Of a stretch of 51,892 bases of DNA, positions 46,747 through 51,892 are shown in pieces. The stretch comes from Colivivens sp963594655 (GTDB lineage Bacteria; Bacteroidota; Bacteroidia; Bacteroidales; Bacteroidaceae). Position 1 is the first letter of the stretch, and every line of letters starts with the position of its first letter. The notes beneath the pieces are model-generated. The model ran no database searches and was not told where the DNA came from. It worked only from the letters and a program-made list of their open reading frames with translations. The position numbers and the translations under genes are program-made. The stretch spans positions 1 through 51,892 of the forward strand of contig CAVBFD010000012.1 of NCBI GenBank assembly GCA_963594655.1, in the 5' to 3' direction.

Positions 46747-48708
46747 TTACCATTGGCGACCGCCTCCGGAGTTGCCAGTCAACACGGCGGTAACCGTAGT
46801 TGATGAAGATCCGCTCGTCATGGTGTAGCTGCTGCCTGACGTGAGGCCTTCGCATGAGATGAGTACGGAACCGCTGCCGGAGTTGCCGCCGGGGACGTTG
46901 CCGCCTCCCCCGTTACCGCCGGGACCATTGTTTCCGCCAGGACCTCCCCCTGCCCTTGTCCCGAAGCCTCCGTTGCCTGACGAAGAGTAAGCGCTTGGGA
47001 CAGTGAAGGTAGCCAGTACAGTACTGCCGCTCTTCAGTGTCACCTCAGTGTCGGCTGTCACCGACACCGTTCCACTGACATACGGCTGGGTGGACTCTGA
47101 TGAGCTTGGCACTGAATTGCCGCCGCCGACAGCCAACAGGGTTCCGCCCGTGAAGTATACAGAGTAACCGCCTTCCTCGTTGGCGTCTATGCCGCACTCA
47201 GGGGATGAGGTGCCGAACGCCATGATATAGCCGCCGTTGATGTACATGTTGCCGTTGGAGTCCAGACCGTCGTTGTCCGAAGCGACTACCGTGACATTAC
47301 CACCATTGATATACATGTGGCTGCCTGAATTGATGGCGTCATCGTAGGCGTTGACTACAATCGTACCGTCGTTGACGGTCAGTTCCGCCTTGCTCTCGAT
47401 ACCCTCAGCTCCGTTGCCGGTGGTGGACACATTTATAGTTCCGCCGTTAATCACCACGTTACCCTCTATCCTTATGCCCTTGGGGGTTGACTTCTGGGCA
47501 CTCTTCAGATTGTCCGTACTGCCTGTATAGTTGGTGTACTCCTTTCCGTTCACATAAGCGTACATTCCACCGGTGGTACTTACCGTGATGTCACCGCCAT
47601 TGACAGTCAATGTGCCGTCTCCGTTGATGCCCTTGCCGCCGCTGCCAGTACTGGAGAGAGAAAGTGTGCCACCGCCTATCACGATGTTGCCGTCGGCAGC
47701 GATACAACTTGAAGCCTTGGTCTCCGCATCGTCAGAGTCCCATGCGCCACCGCCTGTGGTGGTGATTGTGACTGAACCGTCAGATATTGTCAGGTCGCCC
47801 TCCGCCTTCAGTCCCTTGGCGCATGCACTGGTGACCGCTATATTGAGAGTGCCGCCTGTAACCGTCAACGCTCCTGTATCTTCCTCGTCACGGTCAGTGT
47901 CGTCCTTATATGATACCTGCACTCCGTCGTCCGAAACGCCTGATATGTTGAGTGTGCCGCTCTCCATAAGGAAGTACTGGTTGCAGTTGACCCCGTCCTT
48001 CACCGCAGAGAGGACATTGACCGTGCAGTTCTTCATCGTCACATACTCCTTGGCGAAAATGCCGTGTGCGGTATTTCCATACACGTTGAGTGTACCCTTG
48101 CCCTTCAGTTCCAGATGTCCCTTGCATACTACGCATCCCTTCCAGTCACCGTCAGACCCGTCTGTCAGGGTGTTCTCCGTACTTTTCTTGACACTGAGTT
48201 CAATACGCTTTCCGTCCTGTATGTTGAGAGGCGCGCCCGAAGGGTTTGTCAGAGTCAAACCATTGAGTTCCAGCGAAGCCTTGTAGGTCCCCTCCATCGT
48301 GAACTCTCCGTCCGCTGACGTGCCACTGATCGTATATGTGATTTCGCCACAGGTATCGTCACTCACGTCATCGCTCTGCACTATACTCACATGGGCATTG
48401 GTGATTGTCGGGGACACGTACCGGGCTATGTTGCCGGCTACGGTCACGGTAGCCGTAGTGCCACTGTAGCTCACGGTCACCGTGTTGTCCGTCACCTCAT
48501 CGTCACTCACGTACATCTTGGTGATGTCAGCCACACTGAACGTCCTGCCCTGCACGGTAAGAGTCTCCCCGTCCTGATATGTCATGTCCCCAGTCTGCAC
48601 TGCGGAGAAAGCGTAGGTGGTGTTGCCGGTGACCACATTCAAGGTCTGCGCCTCCAAGCCTACAGAGGCAATGCCGACCGTCATCAGAGATATAAAAAAC
48701 CGTTTCAT
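46747..48708 (-). CDS. Secreted DUF4353 (Cthe_2159-type) beta-helix carbohydrate-binding protein
   Basis: 653 aa. A signal peptide (1-20, ending LEAQ) is followed by a short module (21-75, ending FSVADITKMYVSDDE) also seen in the next gene. A right-handed beta-helix region (about 120-560) has many GGTLN / GGTIN, GDITV and DDAIN / DDGLD turns. These match DUF4353, whose founder Cthe_2159 binds acidic plant polysaccharides with calcium. The C-terminal 90 residues are Gly/Asn/Ser-rich (FGTRAGGGPGGNNGPGG). There is no sorting tail like that of its partner. Its start overlaps the partner stop (ATGA). Confidence 0.85.
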   Translation of the reverse strand: MKRFFISLMTVGIASVGLEAQTLNVVTGNTTYAFSAVQTGDMTYQDGETLTVQGRTFSVADITKMYVSDDEVTDNTVTVSYSGTTATVTVAGNIARYVSPTITNAHVSIVQSDDVSDDTCGEITYTISGTSADGEFTMEGTYKASLELNGLTLTNPSGAPLNIQDGKRIELSVKKSTENTLTDGSDGDWKGCVVCKGHLELKGKGTLNVYGNTAHGIFAKEYVTMKNCTVNVLSAVKDGVNCNQYFLMESGTLNISGVSDDGVQVSYKDDTDRDEEDTGALTVTGGTLNIAVTSACAKGLKAEGDLTISDGSVTITTTGGGAWDSDDAETKASSCIAADGNIVIGGGTLSLSSTGSGGKGINGDGTLTVNGGDITVSTTGGMYAYVNGKEYTNYTGSTDNLKSAQKSTPKGIRIEGNVVINGGTINVSTTGNGAEGIESKAELTVNDGTIVVNAYDDAINSGSHMYINGGNVTVVASDNDGLDSNGNMYINGGYIMAFGTSSPECGIDANEEGGYSVYFTGGTLLAVGGGNSVPSSSESTQPYVSGTVSVTADTEVTLKSGSTVLATFTVPSAYSSSGNGGFGTRAGGGPGGNNGPGGNGGGGNVPGGNSGSGSVLISCEGLTSGSSYTMTSGSSSTTVTAVLTGNSGGGRQW

Positions 48709-49112
48709 CTTACCATGATTTTTTGTGACTTACCATTGACTTTCACTATATACACACCCGGTTCCGCCGTGTTCAGGAACGACTGCACAGTGCTGAACTT
48801 ACCGTAACTGACACCTTGCAGCGAGAACACCTCCACCTCACCGTCAGCGTCAGCGACTTCCACGTCTTGGATGCCAGTGGCGCCGGTCTCGGAGAAATAC
48901 ATCTTCGACAAATCAGCCACCGTCAGTTCCTGACTGTCCGTTCCGTTACTTGCGATTAGTTTTCCGTCAGAGAACGTCATGACCAGAGAGGCCGACTCCA
49001 TGGAGACTGTCGTGCCGTCCGACTTCTGGAACGTGAGGTACGGATAGGAGTCGGCATGAGCCACCGGTCCCGACATGCACGTCCCGATGATAAACAAAAG
49101 TTCTTTCTTCAT
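48705..49112 (-). CDS. Small secreted protein with shared module and C-terminal sorting tail
   Basis: 135 aa. A signal peptide (ending AHAD) precedes a module (YLTFQKSDGTTVSM through LTVADLSKMYFSE) similar to the start of the next protein. A Prevotella-type tail (VFSLQGVSYGKFSTV, ending GKSQKIMVR) closes it. Function unknown. Its stop overlaps the start of the DUF4353-like gene (ATGA), so the two are probably translated together. Promoter at 49160-49167. Confidence 0.8.
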   Translation of the reverse strand: MKKELLFIIGTCMSGPVAHADSYPYLTFQKSDGTTVSMESASLVMTFSDGKLIASNGTDSQELTVADLSKMYFSETGATGIQDVEVADADGEVEVFSLQGVSYGKFSTVQSFLNTAEPGVYIVKVNGKSQKIMVR

Positions 49113-49159
49113 AACATTTACATTTACGGTGCGGGACTACGCCCACATTAAATATGCCG

Positions 49160-49167
49160 CAAAGTTA
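49160..49167 (-). promoter_or_regulatory. -7 element of the secreted-protein pair
   Basis: The minus strand reads TAACTTTG, about 50 bp upstream of the ATG at 49112. A partial -33 (GTTG) lies 20 bp further up. Confidence 0.55.
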
Positions 49168-49266
49168 TTACAACTTCACGGCACACACAACTTTATTCAA
49201 CGAACAGTCGGTTTTTCTCAACGAAATTCGCAAATTGCGCCTCAACAATCATTCAAAGGCATCCAC

Positions 49267-50178
49267 CTATTTCAAGATGTCCTTCAACGTGAAATTCGCC
49301 AAGATGGATGTGGACTGACTGAGCATACGGATAAACTCCTGAGCGGAACTCTTCATGTAGGAATTCTTGAGCAGATGGATACATCCGTCCATCTCGTTGC
49401 CGGGCATGTCAATTGGCACGGCGCACAGTCCGTCTTCATGAATGACAGTACTCTCGGAAAGTACGGTGACATAATTGGACCTACGGAGCAAGTCCAGTAT
49501 TATATTCACATTGTTCACCTCCACCCTGAGTTTAAAACGGTAATTCCTATCTTCCACAAGACGGTCGAAAGCATTGCGGGCCTGCAGTCCCCTGGTGGGA
49601 AGCACAAGGTCAAAGCGTTCCAAGTCGGACAGTCTCACACTTGACATACCGGCGAGAGGGTGCGACCTGTTCACAATCGCAGCCAAGCGGTTGCTGAAAA
49701 GAGAACGGCTGTCCACCGCCATATCCGCCTTTATCGGCTTGAACGCCAACACCAGGTCCAGTTCCCGCCGTTTCAGACATTCCATCAACTCCTGCATGGT
49801 CCTGTACTGTATGTTGAGTTTCACTCCCGGATAGGTGTGCAGGAACGTCTGCAGCGTTTCCGACATTATGTTGCTGAAGGAGAAAGTGACCCCGATGTTC
49901 AGTTCGCCGGTGAGTACTTTCTTGAGGTCGTTCATATGCCCGATACATGCCTCCGTGTCCGCCACTACAGCCTGGGCATACGAGAGGAGTTCCCTGCCGG
50001 CCTCGGTGAGGTACACCTCGTGGGAGTTCCTGTCAAACAGCGGCAGACCTATCTCCTGCTCCAGATGACTCACCTGTTGGGAGAGCGTACTCTGCGTGAT
50101 GAACAGTCTTCGCGCCGCCTCAGAGAAGTTGAGAGTCTCAGCCACCTTCAGAAAATATTTGAGTTGTCTTAATTCCAT
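49267..50178 (-). CDS. LysR-type transcriptional regulator
   Basis: 303 aa. The N-terminal winged helix (MELRQLKYFLKVAETLNFSEAARRLFITQSTLSQQVSHLE) is classic LysR. The C-terminal periplasmic-binding-protein-like effector domain follows (ELNIGVTFSFSNIM, LDLVLAFKP, FDLVLPT). The overall layout recalls CynR/OxyR-like regulators, but the effector is unknown. It stands alone, with its own -7 element at 50259-50266, and its neighbours (a secreted protein and an exporter) are possible targets. Confidence 0.93.
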   Translation of the reverse strand: MELRQLKYFLKVAETLNFSEAARRLFITQSTLSQQVSHLEQEIGLPLFDRNSHEVYLTEAGRELLSYAQAVVADTEACIGHMNDLKKVLTGELNIGVTFSFSNIMSETLQTFLHTYPGVKLNIQYRTMQELMECLKRRELDLVLAFKPIKADMAVDSRSLFSNRLAAIVNRSHPLAGMSSVRLSDLERFDLVLPTRGLQARNAFDRLVEDRNYRFKLRVEVNNVNIILDLLRRSNYVTVLSESTVIHEDGLCAVPIDMPGNEMDGCIHLLKNSYMKSSAQEFIRMLSQSTSILANFTLKDILK

Positions 50179-50258
50179 CGCTTCCTTATTATATATGTAA
50201 CGTCCGCATGTCGTCTCCCTTCACGCGGTGTCCATGCCACACATCCGCAAGCACGCCG

Positions 50259-50266
50259 CAAAGATA
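50259..50266 (-). promoter_or_regulatory. -7 element of the LysR regulator gene
   Basis: The minus strand reads TATCTTTG, about 80 bp upstream of the LysR ATG. It starts 16 bp past the stop of the exporter gene. Confidence 0.5.
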
Positions 50267-50281
50267 CGGAAAAACACACAA

Positions 50282-51691
50282 TCATTTTACTGCCACCACA
50301 TGCAAATCCAGAAATTCGCCCCTTTTGCGTTTTCTCTCCACCAGCATCTCGAACAGCTTCAACTTACGTTTTGGCTCCATCATACGCCTCACAAAGATAT
50401 TGGGTATAGCCACACCCAACGCGATGCAGAGGATGGCGAGCGATGCCTTGATGGTGTTGTTCATCCCCACAGTCACCTCCCCCACCACGCCATGCATGTC
50501 AATGAAGGCAAAGAGGGCGCGGTACATGAGTACCCCTGGCACCATCGGTATGACACTGGGGATGGCGATGCACTGATGGGGAGTGTGGAACCAGTGCTGC
50601 GCTCTCGTGGCTATGACGCTTATAAGGACAGAACCTGCCAACGAACCGATGGTCAGTCCCAGATCGAGTCCCACATTGCCGTTGCTCTCTCCCAGATTCA
50701 CAAAGTTACGTGTACACACAGCTATGACTCCACCTATAGCCACAACCGGAAGCAACCGCCTCGGGATATTGAATATAGTGGAGAAGCCCATCGCCGAGAT
50801 GGCTGCGGCTATGGTGTACTCCCAGTAGGCATGATGAGGAGTCATCGTCAGGTCGGTAATGAAATTGTCCACTCCGCACACCCGTATGGCAAACGCTATA
50901 CCGAAAGCCATTGCCAGGACTATCATCAAGGTGTTGACTGCCCGGATCATACCCACTTCCACGTAGCCGTCGATCATGTCGTTGACAAAGTTTATCAACG
51001 GAACACCGGGAACGATAAACAGCGCGCAAGCCATCAGGGGATGCCATGGGGTGGATGACAACATAAAGGAAGGAAGCACACTGGCAATAGCCGGGTCAAG
51101 AGAGATATAGGACGTAAGCCATGCGAGGAGGGTGGACACAAACGCCGCCACACCTATGGCCATGTAGCTGTTCCACCCGCGTACCGGCAGATACAGACGG
51201 AGACGGAAACCCAGTATGGCTGCCAACGCGCAATAGAAGAAAGCAGGCCAGTCGCAACCGAACTGGATACAAAATCCGCCGCACGCAAAACCGCCGCCAA
51301 TAGCCACCTGCCAGGGAGTGAAACTCCTATTCATACGTTTGATGGCTACAAGATCCCGCTCGTATGTCTCCAAAGAATAGTCCTCACGAATGGCCCTCCA
51401 TGTCAGCTTACTGACCTGCGAGATGACAGAGAGATTGATGCCGTGCCTCTCACAACGCTGGAACTTGGTGAACGAGTGTTCCTCGTCGCTATAGTTCACC
51501 ATCAACACATTGTAGTTGATATACAGGTGCAGGTACTTTTCGTCAAGTCCCAGATAATCCGCGGTTCGCTTCATGTTCCTCATGACACGCGAGGTGTCAG
51601 CCGCGCTCTCCATAAGCATACTCCCTGTCCTGAGCAGCAGGTCCAGTTTATGCTGCAACTCCGAGCAGCTCACTTCCGTACAATTTTCCAT
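50282..51691 (-). CDS. ThrE-type threonine/serine exporter family protein
   Basis: 469 aa from the ATG at 51691; an in-frame TTG at 51721 overlaps the -7 element and is rejected. A soluble N-terminal region (about 1-120, LLLRTGSMLMESAADTSRVMRNM) is followed by about ten membrane helices. Both halves of ThrE are fused here (DUF1212-type with VPGVPLINFVNDMIDG, then a DUF3815-type part with VPGVLMYRALFAF). The family exports threonine and serine; the substrate here is inferred. Confidence 0.88.
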   Translation of the reverse strand: MENCTEVSCSELQHKLDLLLRTGSMLMESAADTSRVMRNMKRTADYLGLDEKYLHLYINYNVLMVNYSDEEHSFTKFQRCERHGINLSVISQVSKLTWRAIREDYSLETYERDLVAIKRMNRSFTPWQVAIGGGFACGGFCIQFGCDWPAFFYCALAAILGFRLRLYLPVRGWNSYMAIGVAAFVSTLLAWLTSYISLDPAIASVLPSFMLSSTPWHPLMACALFIVPGVPLINFVNDMIDGYVEVGMIRAVNTLMIVLAMAFGIAFAIRVCGVDNFITDLTMTPHHAYWEYTIAAAISAMGFSTIFNIPRRLLPVVAIGGVIAVCTRNFVNLGESNGNVGLDLGLTIGSLAGSVLISVIATRAQHWFHTPHQCIAIPSVIPMVPGVLMYRALFAFIDMHGVVGEVTVGMNNTIKASLAILCIALGVAIPNIFVRRMMEPKRKLKLFEMLVERKRKRGEFLDLHVVAVK

Positions 51692-51718
51692 AATAGTCCG
51701 ATTAAATTTTTCGGGGTG

Positions 51719-51748
51719 CAAAGGTATGGCGATTACCGAACGTACAAA
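51719..51748 (-). promoter_or_regulatory. Promoter of the ThrE-type exporter gene
   Basis: The minus strand has TTTG (plus-strand caaa 51745-51748), 18 bp, then TACCTTTG (caaaggta 51719-51726), 28 bp before the ATG at 51691. From here to the end of the window (51749-51892) I see no gene. Confidence 0.7.
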
Positions 51749-51892
51749 AGCGTTGGCATTAGATTGACCCGATACCCGCTATAACACTTTTCTATAACCG
51801 GGAGAATAGACAAAGGGAGCAATGCAGCTTTTTTTTCGGCTCAGGGGTGATTTTCCGTGGATAGCCACACACGACCTAACCAAATATTTCGG

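Noticed and set aside
51749..51892. Possible gene or terminator at the right edge
   Set aside because: Weak cccg/cgggag pairing and a T-run were seen, but no open frame or clear stem could be supported before the window ends.

Overview
The window looks like a chromosomal segment of a gut- or rumen-type Bacteroidales bacterium, most likely Prevotellaceae or a close relative. Three things support this. First, the gene order rpmB-rpmG-DUF4295 followed by ftsY-rimO-HU and a complete Bat (aerotolerance) operon is typical of the order. Second, most transcription units begin with the Bacteroidetes sigma-A type promoter (-7 TAnnTTTG, sometimes with -33 TTTG about 19 bp upstream). Third, secreted proteins end in Prevotella-style C-terminal tails, and the outer-membrane and polysaccharide genes (TonB receptor, GH78, DUF4353) fit. 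No phage, insertion sequence, CRISPR array or rRNA was seen. This is mostly core chromosome plus a polysaccharide and secreted-protein accessory stretch.

Layout. 1-340: a minus-strand tRNA cluster (two tRNA-Val(UAC), then a cut-off tRNA-Arg(ACG)) behind a textbook promoter. 441-9670: a minus-strand operon moxR - DUF58 - BatD-like - batA - batB - batC - batD/E fusion - PAP2 phosphatase. 9803-13541: minus-strand ftsY - rimO - HU - HU/LysM envelope protein, with a strong promoter and terminator. 13585-14355: minus-strand rpmB - rpmG - DUF4295. 14441-19079: plus-strand secreted S15-type hydrolase and a five-unit DUF4859-like secreted protein. 19168-22344: a TPP riboswitch controlling a TonB-dependent receptor and PnuT, a thiamine uptake operon. 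22287-28790: minus-strand recJ - recQ - TPR - trpS, then a lipopolysaccharide-kinase-like gene that overlaps the 3' end of pnuT. 28875-33466: plus-strand malQ and a secreted S9 peptidase. 33460-36908: minus-strand alaS and an SDR oxidoreductase. 36984-44489: plus-strand pair of GT2 glycosyltransferases, then a modular GH30-like enzyme and a GH78 rhamnosidase. 44505-46553: minus-strand LytS/LytTR-type two-component pair. 46667-51748: minus-strand secreted beta-helix protein and a small secreted partner, a LysR regulator, and a ThrE-type exporter.

How the genes work together. The Bat block puts a MoxR ATPase, a DUF58 protein and two membrane-anchored VWA proteins together with BatD/TPR partners at the inner membrane. 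The riboswitch operon salvages thiamine through the outer membrane (TonB receptor) and inner membrane (PnuT). The GT2/GH30-like/GH78 block looks like glycan synthesis next to secreted glycan degradation, with a LytTR two-component system convergent to it.

The most interesting signals are these: two tandem tRNA-Val genes that seem to have exchanged one half of an acceptor-stem base pair; a long-range helix around the TPP riboswitch that would cover the start of the TonB receptor gene; a HU-type DNA-binding domain joined through a membrane segment to LysM; a BatD-BatE fusion that keeps the second protein's signal peptide; a shared N-terminal module in two overlapping secreted-protein genes; and start codons lying at the expected transcription start (possible leaderless mRNAs). 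All assignments are from reading the sequence. No database search was run.
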